Of a stretch of 64,000 nt of DNA, positions 44,675 through 54,527 are shown piece after piece. The translations under genes and the position numbers were made by a program. Origin of the DNA: Paludibacteraceae bacterium (GTDB lineage: Bacteria; Bacteroidota; Bacteroidia; Bacteroidales; Paludibacteraceae); NCBI GenBank assembly GCA_017480285.1, contig JAFVAX010000078.1, positions 1 through 64,000 of the forward strand, in the 5' to 3' direction. A model generated the notes under the pieces. It did not search any database. It saw nothing but the letters and a program-made list of their open reading frames with translations, and was not told where the DNA came from. The stretch's first letter is position 1, and each line of letters opens with the position of its first letter.

Positions 44675-46933
44675 ATGAATTTGAGAAGCATAATAATACT
44701 TTTTTTGCTTCCTTGCATATCTTTTGTAAGTTCGCAAAATCTGCAAATCACCAATTTCCGTCTTGCCGATACTGACCAATCTGCCAATCGTCCGGGCTCG
44801 GAAGTGTTTGATATTGACGACAATCCGTGTGCTTTGCTTCGACTTCAGACCACAGAAAAAGGCTTCACTTTTGATATGGGAACAATAGGCTTCTGTGAAG
44901 TTGATGAAAATCACACGGGTGAAGTGTGGGTGTGGCTTCGTCCGAATACGCGCTTTATTTCCGTTCTGCATCAGAAATTAGGTTCGCTTATGCGTTATGA
45001 AGTGCCTGTCCGTATTGAAGGCAAACGAACTTATTATGCCAATCTTGTGAGTGGCAGACACCACGAGTATGTAGAAGAGGCGGTAACACAACAGTTCGTG
45101 AAGTTCTTCGTAGAACCCAAAGATGCAATGGTTACGCTTGATAATCAGTTGATTCAGTTGACCGACGGTTATGGCTACAAGATGATGCGTTTTGGTGAGT
45201 ACTACTATCGTGTTGAACTCGCCGACTACCACCCGTCGGTAGGAAAGATAAAAGTCAACGATTCTGAAAAACCACAAGAGATACATGTCAGTCTGAAACC
45301 CGCCTTTGGTTGGATAGAAGTGGTTAGCGGTGTGGCTGATGGTGCAAGCGTGTATATCGACAATCGTGCCGTTGGCACAGCCCCGCTCAAAACGAGAAGA
45401 CTCTCAAGTGGCGAACATACAGTGAAAATAGTGAAAGACAAATATGCAACTTGGCAACAGACCGTTACAGTTCAGGACGAAAAAACCGAGACTATCCGCC
45501 CGCAACTTGAAGCGCAGTTCGCTAAAGTTACTTTTGTTGTTGAAGGATATGAAGGTAGAGATTCTGACCTTCGTCAGAATGAGGTAAACCCTCATCCTGA
45601 ACTTGTTTCAGGATCTCAAGCCGATATCTATATCAACAATGAAAAGAAGGGGCAGGGTAGTGTAACCGTTGAGATGGGCTACGGACCTTGTCTGATTGAA
45701 TGCAAGAAACCATCACATCGCACAACAAAACGCGACATAGAGATAACATCTGCATATAAGGGACAAACTATTCAGTTGCAGGCACCGGAACCTATATACG
45801 GGCGACTTATTGTAGAGACATCGGTGCCTAACGCTACCGTTTATGTAGATTCCGAATTGGCAGGTACCGCCCCTCTGCAACTTAGCAGAGTGCTTGTAGG
45901 CAAACGGACGATAACGCTTAAAAAACAAGGTTATGCTGATTGTACTAAGACTGTAATCGTAGAGGAGGGCAAGACGGCGAGCGTCAGTATGGATATGCAA
46001 AACTCTGCTACCGTATATCTTAGTTGCGAAAAGCAGAATGCGCAGATATTTATTCGCAGAAAAGGTGAAGCAGATTATCGCTCTTTGTGCTATGGAACAT
46101 ATAACGGCGAACTTGAATTAGGTGAGTATGAAGCCAAAACGACAGCCGCAAATTGCAAAGACGGTATAACGACTTTTGTTGTTGAGGCTTCAAGAAACAA
46201 TCGTATAACGCTCAATCCACCTAAATCAAAAGAAGTTGTTAAGAAAACCATAACTGTCAGTGGCTTAAGTTTCAAAATGATAAAAGTAGAGGGGGGCAGT
46301 TTCACGATGGGTTGTACTCAGTCTGATTGTGAGAAGGCTGAGAGACCTGCCCATGAGGTGACGGTCGGCACTTTCTATATAGGCGAGACCGAAGTTACTC
46401 AGGGCTTGTGGCAGGCGGTTATGGGGAGCAATCCGAGTTCGTCGCAAAAAGGGCGAAACTACCCCGTTGAGCAGGTTAGTTATAACGACTGCTTGGATTT
46501 TATCAGCCGTCTTAATCGCTTGACAGGTATGACTTTCCGTTTGCCGACCGAAGCCGAATGGGAATATGCCGCTCGTGGCGGTCAGCAAAGTGAGGGATAT
46601 AGGTATGCTGGTAGCAATAGTCTTCACGAAGTTGCGTGGTACAAGTTTAACAGCAGTTCGTCAATTCATCCTGTGGCAACGCTCAACCCCAACGAGTTAG
46701 GTATCTACGATATGTCCGGCAATGTGTCGGAGTGGTGCAAGGACTGGTATGGAAGTTATAATTCCGCCTCTATAACTGACCCGACGGGGGCTTATTCGGG
46801 GTCTAATAGAGTCATAAGAGGCGGCAACTGGTACAGCAGTGCCGACTTCTGCCGTGTGTCAAGCAGGAGTTTTTTTCAACCCGGTAACAGAAACTATTTT
46901 TTCGGTTTGCGTTTAGTGTTAGTTGAAAGATAA
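44675..46933 (+). CDS. Secreted PEGA-repeat protein with C-terminal FGE-sulfatase-like domain (copy 2)
   Basis: 752 aa, with the same plan as the 40586 gene: signal peptide, FDIDDNPCALLRLQT block, PEGA units (VYIDNRAVGTAPL, VYVDSELAGTAPLQL), and an FGE-like domain from about residue 528 (GGSFTMGCTQSDCEKAERP, FRLPTEAEWEYAARGG, YDMSGNVSEWCKDW). The tail RGGNWYSSADFCRVSSR...GLRLVLVER has the residue pattern of lectin-fold variable regions. Two cysteines after TMG (CTQSDC) are not in the paralogs. It has its own promoter behind an 18-bp palindrome and is followed after 5 bp by copy 3, so the two are co-transcribed. Confidence 0.8.
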   Translation: MNLRSIIILFLLPCISFVSSQNLQITNFRLADTDQSANRPGSEVFDIDDNPCALLRLQTTEKGFTFDMGTIGFCEVDENHTGEVWVWLRPNTRFISVLHQKLGSLMRYEVPVRIEGKRTYYANLVSGRHHEYVEEAVTQQFVKFFVEPKDAMVTLDNQLIQLTDGYGYKMMRFGEYYYRVELADYHPSVGKIKVNDSEKPQEIHVSLKPAFGWIEVVSGVADGASVYIDNRAVGTAPLKTRRLSSGEHTVKIVKDKYATWQQTVTVQDEKTETIRPQLEAQFAKVTFVVEGYEGRDSDLRQNEVNPHPELVSGSQADIYINNEKKGQGSVTVEMGYGPCLIECKKPSHRTTKRDIEITSAYKGQTIQLQAPEPIYGRLIVETSVPNATVYVDSELAGTAPLQLSRVLVGKRTITLKKQGYADCTKTVIVEEGKTASVSMDMQNSATVYLSCEKQNAQIFIRRKGEADYRSLCYGTYNGELELGEYEAKTTAANCKDGITTFVVEASRNNRITLNPPKSKEVVKKTITVSGLSFKMIKVEGGSFTMGCTQSDCEKAERPAHEVTVGTFYIGETEVTQGLWQAVMGSNPSSSQKGRNYPVEQVSYNDCLDFISRLNRLTGMTFRLPTEAEWEYAARGGQQSEGYRYAGSNSLHEVAWYKFNSSSSIHPVATLNPNELGIYDMSGNVSEWCKDWYGSYNSASITDPTGAYSGSNRVIRGGNWYSSADFCRVSSRSFFQPGNRNYFFGLRLVLVER
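45561..45616. repeat. In-frame REP island (B then A) in PEGA/FGE copy 2
   Basis: Identical in sequence and position within the gene to the island of copy 1 (DSDLRQNE, PHPELVSGS). Confidence 0.85.
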
Positions 46934-46938
46934 AAGTT

Positions 46939-49074
46939 ATGAATATGAGTTTGAAGAATATATTTTTAGTGCTATGTGTGTTTGCTGTCAGCGTTCTGAG
47001 TGCGCAGAAACTGCAAATCACCAATTTCCGTCTTGACGATACTGACCAATCAGCCAATCGCCCGGGCTCGGAAGTGTTTGATATTGATGATAATCCGTGT
47101 GCCTTGCTTCGCTTGCAGACTGTGGCGAAAGGTTTTACCCTTGATATGGGTACCATCGGCTATTGCGAGATTGACGAGAGTCGCATAGGTGAAATCTGGA
47201 TATGGCTTCGTCCGAGAACGCGGTTTATAACTATTCACCACCCGCAGTTAGGTTCGCTCGTTAGATATGAGATACCTGTGCCGATAGAAAGCAAGCGGAC
47301 TTACTATGCCGACCTTATTGCCGGCGAAGTCAAAGTGCTTGTCAGCGAGGCAGTAACGGAGCAATATGTCAAGTTTTATGTCGAGCCTAAAGACGCACTC
47401 GTAACGCTCGACGACAATGTCATCACCTTGCACGACGGCTATGGCTACAAGATGATGCGCTTTGGCGAATATGACTATCGTGTCGATTTGGCAGACTATC
47501 ACCCTAACATAGGTAAGATAACAGTGAATGACCCTGACCACGCTCACGAAGTGAGAATATCGCTCAAGCCGGCTTTCGGATGGGTTGAGGTGGAACGCGG
47601 TATCGCCGACGGGGCAGCTGTGTATATTGACAATCGACTTGTGGGTAAAGCACCGCTCAAGTCGCATAACCTCTCAAGCGGGTCGCACCGAGTGAAGGTC
47701 ATAAAAGAGAAATATGCACCATGGGAACAGACTGTTACCATACAAGATGCGCAAACGGTATTGCTCTCGCCACAACTAACCGCACAGTTTTCAAGAGTTA
47801 CTTTTGTTGTTCGTTCAGATTCTGACCTTCGTCAGAATGAGGGAAACCCTCATCCTGAACTTGTTTCAGGATCTCAGCCTCATCCTGAACTTGTTTCAGG
47901 ATCTCAAGCCGAAATATATATCAACGACCAGCGTTATGGCATAGGCAAGGTGATTGAGAACCTCGCCTATGGACAATATGTCGTAGAGGCGCGTCTGGCG
48001 GGGCATATAACTACTACCCGACGAATAGAGATAACCCCCGATTCTGAAGGGCAAGTCTTTGAACTGCAACCACCTACACCTGTCTATGGACGACTGCAGA
48101 TAGAGAGCAATGTGCCTGATGCAACCGTGCTTTTAGACGGTTTGGAAGTGGGACAAGTACCTCTGCAACTCAGGCAAGTGCTTATCGGACAACATATCTT
48201 AACCCTGCAACGACAAGGATATAAGACCGAAACAAAACAAATCAACATTGACGAAAATGCTACCGTTTCGATCAGTATAGAACTGGCTAAAGCCGAACCC
48301 GAACGAAATCAGCAGAATAAGCAGAACGCTGACAGACAAGTGCTTGTAAAAGAATACAAGGTCAATGGCGTTTCCTTTACTATGGTGCAAGTCGAAGGCG
48401 GTACATTCATGATGGGTGAAGATATGAATACCGATAAGATGGCATACAAGAACGAAGGTCCTGTACATCAGGTAACACTCAATACCTTTATGATAGGCGA
48501 AACTGAAGTTACGCAGGCTCTTTGGCGGGCTGTTATGGGTACAGGTATTCGCGAGCAGGCAATGAAAGGGTCGAGCAGTACGCTCTTGCATGGCGAAGGC
48601 GACAACCTGCCTATGTATTATGTCAATTATGAAGACTGTCAGGCGTTTATAAGAAAACTCAATAGCCTGACCGGACTGTCGTTCCGCCTGCCCACAGAAG
48701 CCGAATGGGAATACGCTGCCCGAGGCGGACAGCAATCGGCTTATAAATATGCAGGAGGCGATGTTGCTACAAATGTGGCATGGTGTCAGGAGAACGCAGA
48801 TGGAACAACCCATCCTGTGGCACAAAAACGGCCTAACGAACTCACTATTTACGATATGTCGGGCAATGTATGGGAATGGTGTCAGGACTGGTACGGACCT
48901 TATTCTTCTGCTGCACAGACCAATCCGCGTGGTGCATCAGGCGGTGCCTTCCGTGTGTTCAGAGGGGGCAGTTGGTATGGCAATGTTCGTCGATGCCGAG
49001 TTACAAGCCGACAAGGTAATGCACCGAGCGACCGCAGTAGCGACCTCGGATTCAGACTTGTGCTTGTGCCGTAA
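46939..49074 (+). CDS. Secreted PEGA-repeat protein with C-terminal FGE-sulfatase-like domain (copy 3)
   Basis: 711 aa with the plan of its paralogs: signal peptide ending LSAQ, FDIDDNPCALLRLQT, PEGA units (VYIDNRLVGKAPL, VLLDGLEVGQVPL), one PEGA-like segment fewer before the FGE-like domain (from about 474: GGTFMMGEDMNTDK, FRLPTEAEWEYAARGG, YDMSGNVWEWCQDW). The tail FRGGSWYGNVRRCRVTSR...GFRLVLVP is the closest of the three to lectin-fold variable regions diversified by retroelements. The REP island at the same site has gained a second A copy (PHPELVSGS twice). It starts 5 bp after copy 2. Confidence 0.8.
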   Translation: MNMSLKNIFLVLCVFAVSVLSAQKLQITNFRLDDTDQSANRPGSEVFDIDDNPCALLRLQTVAKGFTLDMGTIGYCEIDESRIGEIWIWLRPRTRFITIHHPQLGSLVRYEIPVPIESKRTYYADLIAGEVKVLVSEAVTEQYVKFYVEPKDALVTLDDNVITLHDGYGYKMMRFGEYDYRVDLADYHPNIGKITVNDPDHAHEVRISLKPAFGWVEVERGIADGAAVYIDNRLVGKAPLKSHNLSSGSHRVKVIKEKYAPWEQTVTIQDAQTVLLSPQLTAQFSRVTFVVRSDSDLRQNEGNPHPELVSGSQPHPELVSGSQAEIYINDQRYGIGKVIENLAYGQYVVEARLAGHITTTRRIEITPDSEGQVFELQPPTPVYGRLQIESNVPDATVLLDGLEVGQVPLQLRQVLIGQHILTLQRQGYKTETKQINIDENATVSISIELAKAEPERNQQNKQNADRQVLVKEYKVNGVSFTMVQVEGGTFMMGEDMNTDKMAYKNEGPVHQVTLNTFMIGETEVTQALWRAVMGTGIREQAMKGSSSTLLHGEGDNLPMYYVNYEDCQAFIRKLNSLTGLSFRLPTEAEWEYAARGGQQSAYKYAGGDVATNVAWCQENADGTTHPVAQKRPNELTIYDMSGNVWEWCQDWYGPYSSAAQTNPRGASGGAFRVFRGGSWYGNVRRCRVTSRQGNAPSDRSSDLGFRLVLVP
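47819..47904. repeat. In-frame REP island (B, A, A) in PEGA/FGE copy 3
   Basis: B at 47819-47838, A at 47848-47874 and a second A at 47878-47904. The second A is an extra direct copy compared with the paralogs. Confidence 0.85.
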
Positions 49075-49109
49075 ATTTTTGTCAAACATATATTTATTCA
49101 GGTAAAATT

Positions 49110-50519
49110 ATGGAGTTTATATTGTCTTTTTTAGGTGGTCTGCTGTTTGCAACGGTTATTGCGTTTTTTGTAGTGCGATATGTGAAAAAAACGGCGGAAG
49201 AAGCCAATGCCAAAGCCTTGGACGATGCCCTTAAGCAGGCTGAGGCAGAAAAGAATGTGGCTGTTGCTTCTTTAGAGGCTGATTTAAGGAATGCTCAAGC
49301 CTTTTTAGAACAGACAAAAGCCGATTCGACACAACATACCAAAGAACTGCTTGAAGCAAAAGAACAAGCCAATATAGCCGCTATTGAGGCAATCGAGAAA
49401 CGACATAAAGAGGCTATTGAAGCCGAACGCAAGCGTCAAGAACAGGCACTTGCCGGTATGAAAGAGCAAGTTGAGAATATAACCAACCAAATGCTCAAAC
49501 AGCGTCAGCAGGAACTGCAGCAGGCTAACTCTGATAATATGAAGCAGATTGTCGATCCGCTGAAAGAGACTATCCTTAAAATGGAAACGGCTCTGAAGGA
49601 AAACAAATCAACTCAGGAGACATCTGCCGCTACTATAAAAGAGAATATCGCAACACTGCTTACCACTACAATGAAAGTGAGCGACAGTGCCGACCGATTG
49701 AGCAATGCCTTGACTGCCGAAAGCAAGACGCAAGGTAACTGGGGAGAACTGAAAATCGAAGCCCTGCTTAATGATATAGGTTTGGAAAGAGGACTTGAAT
49801 ATGATGTGCAAGAGTATCTGCGTGATGCAAACGGCAATATCATCATCTCTGACGAAACGACACGCCGTATGCAGCCTGATGTTATTCTGCACCTTGACGA
49901 GTCGCGCGACCTTATTATCGACTCCAAAGTGTCGCTAACGGCGTTTATAGACTATACTAATGCTGAAACAGAGCAGGAACGGACTGTAGCACTTGCCGCA
50001 CACCTGAAAAGTATTAGAAACCATGTCAAAGAGTTGGCTAAGAAAAACTATGCCGCTTATGTTAAGCAACCTCGCCGAAGCGTTGATTTTGTTATGATGT
50101 TTGTGCCTGTTGATGCCGCTTTAAGATTGGCTTTGATGTCAGATGTCAGTTTGTGGCGCGAAGCAATGCGCCAAGGCGTGTTTATCGTTGGAGAGCAGAA
50201 CCTGTATGCCGCTATGCGGGCAGTGCAGGTTACTTGGACGGCAATAAAGCAGAACGCCAACAATCAGGCTATCTTTCAAACGGCCGAAGAGTTGATTGCT
50301 CGTGTGGGCGATTTGTTGAACCGTATTCAAAAGATAGGCAAGAAATTAGAGGATGTGCAAACGGCTTACGATGCAGTGTTAGATAAAGCACAGAAAGGAC
50401 CATCGGTGCTTAGTTCCGCCCGCAAACTTATCAAACTCGGAGCCAAACCAAGCACTTTGCACCCCTTGCCCCCATCTGACGACGATGAACCGACTGCCGC
50501 CTTGCCACTTGAAGGTTGA
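49110..50519 (+). CDS. rmuC: DNA recombination protein RmuC
   Basis: 469 aa. One N-terminal membrane segment (about 3-22) is followed by a long coiled coil (about 25-200), then the RmuC nuclease-like domain with NWGELKIEALLNDIGL, MQPDVILHLDESRDLIIDSKVSL and DFVMMFVPVDAAL. RmuC limits inversions and is thought to be a nuclease of the PD-(D/E)xK type; the IIDSKV stretch fits the (D/E)xK motif. The length is normal. It lies 35 bp after FGE copy 3. A family A palindrome follows its stop. Confidence 0.9.
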   Translation: MEFILSFLGGLLFATVIAFFVVRYVKKTAEEANAKALDDALKQAEAEKNVAVASLEADLRNAQAFLEQTKADSTQHTKELLEAKEQANIAAIEAIEKRHKEAIEAERKRQEQALAGMKEQVENITNQMLKQRQQELQQANSDNMKQIVDPLKETILKMETALKENKSTQETSAATIKENIATLLTTTMKVSDSADRLSNALTAESKTQGNWGELKIEALLNDIGLERGLEYDVQEYLRDANGNIIISDETTRRMQPDVILHLDESRDLIIDSKVSLTAFIDYTNAETEQERTVALAAHLKSIRNHVKELAKKNYAAYVKQPRRSVDFVMMFVPVDAALRLALMSDVSLWREAMRQGVFIVGEQNLYAAMRAVQVTWTAIKQNANNQAIFQTAEELIARVGDLLNRIQKIGKKLEDVQTAYDAVLDKAQKGPSVLSSARKLIKLGAKPSTLHPLPPSDDDEPTAALPLEG

Positions 50520-50564
50520 ATCGTTTAGTATTTCACCTCACCCTGCAAGTTTACGATGTGAAGT

Positions 50565-50591
50565 CCTCACCCTGAACTTGTTTCAGGGTCT
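50565..50591. repeat. REP-like palindrome, family A (ACCC stem variant)
   Basis: ACCCTGAA, loop CTTGT, TTCAGGGT, downstream of rmuC. A left-half fragment (CCTCACCCTGCAAGTTT) lies just before it at 50536. The rest of the 280-bp spacer up to the tRNA holds only the promoter below. Confidence 0.8.
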
Positions 50592-50660
50592 AATTTTAAT
50601 GATGTATTTTTCATTTTTGAGACGAAAAACACAAAAAAAATCAATTTTTTGGTAAAAAAA

Positions 50661-50692
50661 TTTGTAAAATTGCAATTTTTATTGTATCTTTG
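50661..50692 (+). promoter_or_regulatory. Bacteroidota-type promoter for tRNA-Lys
   Basis: TTTG (50661-50664), 20 bp, TATCTTTG (50685-50692). Confidence 0.75.
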
Positions 50693-50799
50693 CACCGCTT
50701 TTAGAGAAAAGTGTTTATGCAGGTTATGTTTTTCAATTTTAGAGAGCGTTTGTTCGGTTTGTAAATTTTGAATGTCGTCTGCAAAAACTTTTCAGCGAT

Positions 50800-50872
50800 G
50801 ACTCCGTAGCTCAGTTGGTAGAGCAACTGACTCTTAATCAGTGGGTCGAGGGTTCGAGCCCCTCCGGGGTCA
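50800..50872 (+). tRNA. tRNA-Lys (anticodon CTT)
   Basis: A 73-nt cloverleaf. Acceptor GACTCCG pairs with CGGGGTC, the D-loop has AGCTCAGTTGGTAGAGC, the anticodon loop is CTCTTAA and the T arm has GGTTCGAGCC. The CCA end is not encoded. CTT reads AAG codons (lysine). Confidence 0.95.
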
Positions 50873-50881
50873 CACAGAATT

Positions 50882-50913
50882 GGCTAACAATAAGTTAGCC
50901 GATTTTGTTTTTA
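50882..50913 (+). terminator. Intrinsic terminator after tRNA-Lys
   Basis: GGCTAAC (50882-50888), loop AATAA, GTTAGCC (50894-50900), then GATTTTGTTTTT. The 150 bp up to queC show no gene or further clear structure. Confidence 0.75.
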
Positions 50914-51070
50914 TAAATCCCGACGAAATTCCGACAGAGTTGTGTCTCTTTTATGAAAAAAACAAGAAAACCGGTTGCTGCTTTCTTGTTTTGGTTTGAA
51001 TTGGTGGTTTATAAAAAAATATCGGATGCTTCGGGAAAAGCCGATAATAGCGGAAGGAATAAAACTCGAT

Positions 51071-51724
51071 TTATTTTTCGTAGATAGTATTGTCTTCGAC
51101 ACCTGCAAGTGTGAAGGCTTCTTGTCTTTCACGGCAAGTGCCACATTTGCCACAATGAACCAAGCCACCCTTATAGCAAGACCAAGTTTTTGAATAGTCA
51201 AGACCAAGTTTTGCTCCGTGTTCCACTATTTGTGCTTTAGTAAGGTTGGTATAAGGCGTGATAAGACGCACACCGTTGTATGTTCCGGCTTGGACAGCCT
51301 CGTCCATAGCACTGACAAACTCAGGTCTGCAGTCGGGGTAGATAGCGTGGTCGCCGGCGTGGTTGGCAAGCATGATGTTCTGAAGAGAGTTGTTTTCAGC
51401 AAGTCCGGCAGCGATAGCGAGCATGATACCATTGCGGAAAGGAACAACCGTTGATTGCATGTTCTGTTCATCGTAGTTGCCTTCGGGAATTGACTCTGCC
51501 CCGCTTAAGAGGGATGACGAGAAATATTGTTTGAAAAACGGCAGTGCGATAATGATATGTTTTATGTGTAGTTGCTCGCAATGCCATTTGGCAAAGGCAA
51601 GTTCTTTTTCGTTATGATTAGCCCCGTAGTTGAACGATAGGGCAATGGCGATGCGGTCTTGATATTCGTAGAGCATCGTGGTGGAGTCAAGTCCGCCTGA
51701 CAAGACAAGTAGAGAGTCTTTCAT
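51071..51724 (-). CDS. queC: 7-cyano-7-deazaguanine synthase QueC
   Basis: QueC converts 7-carboxy-7-deazaguanine to preQ0 with ammonia and ATP, in the queuosine pathway. The ATG at 51724 (MKDSLLVLSGGLDSTTML) gives 217 aa and starts 4 bp after queF; an upstream in-frame TTG would overlap queF and is not preferred. PP-loop SGGLDST (about 8-14), and the zinc cysteines in SCYKGGLVHCGKCGTC near the end. Together with queF it covers the last two steps to preQ1. Confidence 0.93.
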   Translation of the reverse strand: MKDSLLVLSGGLDSTTMLYEYQDRIAIALSFNYGANHNEKELAFAKWHCEQLHIKHIIIALPFFKQYFSSSLLSGAESIPEGNYDEQNMQSTVVPFRNGIMLAIAAGLAENNSLQNIMLANHAGDHAIYPDCRPEFVSAMDEAVQAGTYNGVRLITPYTNLTKAQIVEHGAKLGLDYSKTWSCYKGGLVHCGKCGTCRERQEAFTLAGVEDNTIYEK

Positions 51725-51728
51725 TTGT

Positions 51729-52193
51729 TCATTTGTTAAATTGTTCGGCAATGCGTTTTTTTAGCAGTTCTTGGTGTTCAGTGTCAGCATAATTGGCAAA
51801 CGGACGAATACTTATTCCGCCACGAGGGAGGAAGATACCTTCCACTTCAAGATATTTTGGATTAAGAAGTTTGACAAGGTCTTTCATTATGATATTGACA
51901 CAGTCTTCGTGGAAGTCGCCGTGGTTGCGGAAACTGAAAAGGTACAGTTTGAGCGATTTTGACTCAACCATTTGTATGTTAGGAATATATCGTATGATGA
52001 TATGTCCGAAATCGGGTTGCCCTGTCATAGGGCAGAGTGAAGTAAATTCTGGACAATCGAAGGTTACTACATATTCGTTTTCAGGGTGTTTGTTGACGAA
52101 CGACTCAAGCATCTGAGGTGCATAGTCGGTAGGGTATTGTACTTTACGATTGCCTAAAAGGCTTATTCCGTCAAGTTCTTGTTTTGTTCGCAT
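51729..52193 (-). CDS. queF: NADPH-dependent preQ0 reductase QueF
   Basis: QueF reduces preQ0 to preQ1. 154 aa fits the short (type I) form. The catalytic cysteine is in [12 protein letters not shown] (about 54), followed by [13 protein letters not shown] (the QueF motif) and FHEDC with the active-site His/Glu. It is followed by queC after 4 bp. Its start overlaps the preceding gene by 31 bp, so the three genes may be one message. Confidence 0.95.
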   Translation of the reverse strand: MRTKQELDGISLLGNRKVQYPTDYAPQMLESFVNKHPENEYVVTFDCPEFTSLCPMTGQPDFGHIIIRYIPNIQMVESKSLKLYLFSFRNHGDFHEDCVNIIMKDLVKLLNPKYLEVEGIFLPRGGISIRPFANYADTEHQELLKKRIAEQFNK

Positions 52194-52810
52194 AATTTTA
52201 TTTTATATTTTTGTTCTGAGAGTGTAATCATTTGCAGACAGTGGTAGTAGTTCCAACAGCAGGTATCACCTTTGTTTTCAAACTGTTGTCTTGCTTTTAC
52301 GAGATGCAGATATGCTCTTTTTTTGTTTCCCCCTAACCATCTTGGTCGGTAGAAGAGCAGGTTTGCGTTCATTGTTAGTGCCATTGTTGATAGCGAGTCG
52401 GCTTCGAGTGCTTCATCGGCAAAGCGTAGTGTGCGTCTTGCGCTTCTTGCGAGGTGAGACTTATGAATCTTCAAGTCGTAGGCATAGAAGGCTGATTTGT
52501 ATGCAAGCAGGTCGGCGTGAGTGAGAACAGTATCTAAACCATTGATATGTTTTTCGAAACGCGACAAAAATGTTTTTGCTTCGTCTTTTTCGCGGTCAAT
52601 ACAAACAGCGACATATCCGTATTCGTAATTCAAGTATTTCAGTTTCTCGCTTGTTGTGAGGCTGTCAAAACGGGTGTTAGTCAGATAGTTTTCCCATACT
52701 TGCATATTGTTGTTTATATAAGCTTGCAACAAAGAGTCCTGACAATCGGCATTAACAGTCATACCGATTGTCAGGGCTAACAATGTTATAAGTGATATAA
52801 GTTTTCTCAT
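52163..52810 (-). CDS. Exported TPR-like protein, function unknown
   Basis: The ATG at 52810 opens a signal peptide ([21 protein letters not shown]), giving 215 aa. The rest is helical and may form two or three TPR-like pairs ([43 protein letters not shown]). Late cysteines ([10 protein letters not shown]) are unusual. It overlaps the start of queF by 31 bp. I do not recognise a family. Confidence 0.6.
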   Translation of the reverse strand: MRKLISLITLLALTIGMTVNADCQDSLLQAYINNNMQVWENYLTNTRFDSLTTSEKLKYLNYEYGYVAVCIDREKDEAKTFLSRFEKHINGLDTVLTHADLLAYKSAFYAYDLKIHKSHLARSARRTLRFADEALEADSLSTMALTMNANLLFYRPRWLGGNKKRAYLHLVKARQQFENKGDTCCWNYYHCLQMITLSEQKYKIKLCEQNKNLTE

Positions 52811-52845
52811 TTTGATAACGCAGGTAGTGAAAACTGCCAATTTAT

Positions 52846-54501
52846 TTATTTCTTTGCACCTTTCTCAAGCAGAAGTGTCTGTGTGGGTTGGTCGCAAACC
52901 TCGGCAGGACCGTAGTATTGAATAGGTCCGGGGAAGATGTAGTTCATGTGCTCGCTTGCCCATTCTTCGCGGTGTGCAGCAAAGTACTTAAACGGTTTGT
53001 CGTCAAGGCGAACGAGTGCTTTTTGTATAACTGGTTTCATTTTGCCGTTACGGCGTTCCATGTTCATCATCATAGTGATGGGTACACCGCCTGCCAGCCA
53101 CTGGTCAGCGGGTGCTGTGAGGTTACGAACGAGCGACATATATCCGGTCTTGCCCGAAGCGATAAGCACAGACGCTGTTATACCGATAGAGTAGCAGTAG
53201 TCGGCATCGAAGTTAGAAGGCACTGCGCAACGACCTTCGTAGCCGAAGAAGTGGTTGAGGGCTGAGAACTTGCCTTTATATTTGCCTTCGCCCTTGAGTG
53301 TAGCAAGGCGTTTTTGTACCATCTCGATAAGCATTTTTTCGGTTTCGATAAGCGATACTTGCACATTGCCGTGCGGGTCGCGGTCCATAGTGAGTTGTCG
53401 TGCGATACCTTTGGGCAGGTCACGGTAGATAGCACGACTCTCTTCTGAAAGTGCGCCTTTGACGAATTGGCGTTTCTCGTCGTCGGTGTCGAGTGCGAGG
53501 AACTCATCGTTGTGTGCGGCAAGAAGGTCGTTCAACTCTGCTATAAGTCGTTTCATTGCAGGGATGAACTCGATAAGTCCTTCCGGAACGAGTATAGTAC
53601 CGAAGTTAAGACCTTTGTCTGCACGGGCAACAATGACATTTACTATCTGTTCAACGATGTCGCTGAGAGTCATGTTCTTAGCCTGCACTTCTTCCGATAT
53701 AAGGCAGATGTTGGGTTGTGTCTGCAATGCACATTCGAGTGCTATATGGCTTGCCGAGCGTCCCATAAGACGGATGAAGTGCCAGTATTTCTTTGCAGAG
53801 TTGGCATCACGCTGGATGTTACCTATCAGTTCGGAATATACTTTGCAAGCAGTATCGAAGCCGAAACTTGTCTCAATCATTTCGTTTTTGAGGTCGCCGT
53901 CGATGGTTTTTGGGCAGCCTATGACTTGAATGCCGGCTTTTTTTTGCAGATAGTACTCAGCAAGCACGCATGCGTTGGTGTTACTATCGTCGCCACCAAT
54001 GATAACGATAGCGGTGATACCGAGTTTGCGGCACACTTCGATACCATTGTCAAACTGCCATGTCTCTTCAAGTTTTGTACGACCTGAACCGATGATGTCG
54101 AAACCGCCGGTGTTGCGATATTCGTCAATAATATCTTTTGTCAGTTCTTTATATTTACCATCAATAAGTCCTGAAGGTCCGCCGAGGAAACCATAGAGTT
54201 TGCTTTCGGGGTTGATGCGTTTAATACCGTCGAAAAGACCGGCAATCACATTGTGTCCGCCGGGGGCTTGTCCGCCGGAGAGTATAACACCTACATTAAC
54301 GGCAGGCATATCTTTTTTCTCGCCTTCCACAAGGTCAATAACGGGCAGACCATAGGTGTTAGGGAAAAGTTTTTTTATTTCTTCTTGGTCGGCTACCGAT
54401 TGAGTAGGCTGACCTTCACGAAGGCTCATAAAGCCTTTGAGAGAGCGTGGCACTTTGGGCTCATAAGATGCACGCGCGATTTGAAGTGGACTTTTTTGCA
54501 T
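52846..54501 (-). CDS. pfp: Diphosphate--fructose-6-phosphate 1-phosphotransferase
   Basis: PPi-dependent phosphofructokinase of glycolysis, reversible and common in Bacteroidales. 551 aa is the size of the long type. [20 protein letters not shown] near the start, [11 protein letters not shown] (about 165-176; Asp in place of the Gly of ATP enzymes marks PPi use), TIDGDLKN, and [20 protein letters not shown] are present. It has no close operon partner: the gap to the C10 peptidase gene is 26 bp, but that gene is the upstream one and of an unrelated role. Confidence 0.93.
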   Translation of the reverse strand: MQKSPLQIARASYEPKVPRSLKGFMSLREGQPTQSVADQEEIKKLFPNTYGLPVIDLVEGEKKDMPAVNVGVILSGGQAPGGHNVIAGLFDGIKRINPESKLYGFLGGPSGLIDGKYKELTKDIIDEYRNTGGFDIIGSGRTKLEETWQFDNGIEVCRKLGITAIVIIGGDDSNTNACVLAEYYLQKKAGIQVIGCPKTIDGDLKNEMIETSFGFDTACKVYSELIGNIQRDANSAKKYWHFIRLMGRSASHIALECALQTQPNICLISEEVQAKNMTLSDIVEQIVNVIVARADKGLNFGTILVPEGLIEFIPAMKRLIAELNDLLAAHNDEFLALDTDDEKRQFVKGALSEESRAIYRDLPKGIARQLTMDRDPHGNVQVSLIETEKMLIEMVQKRLATLKGEGKYKGKFSALNHFFGYEGRCAVPSNFDADYCYSIGITASVLIASGKTGYMSLVRNLTAPADQWLAGGVPITMMMNMERRNGKMKPVIQKALVRLDDKPFKYFAAHREEWASEHMNYIFPGPIQYYGPAEVCDQPTQTLLLEKGAKK

Positions 54502-54527
54502 AGTTATAATTGTTAAAATAATTTTGT

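Noticed and set aside
50800..51070. tRNA-Lys as an integration site
   Set aside because: No integrase gene and no second copy of the tRNA 3' end is visible in the window.
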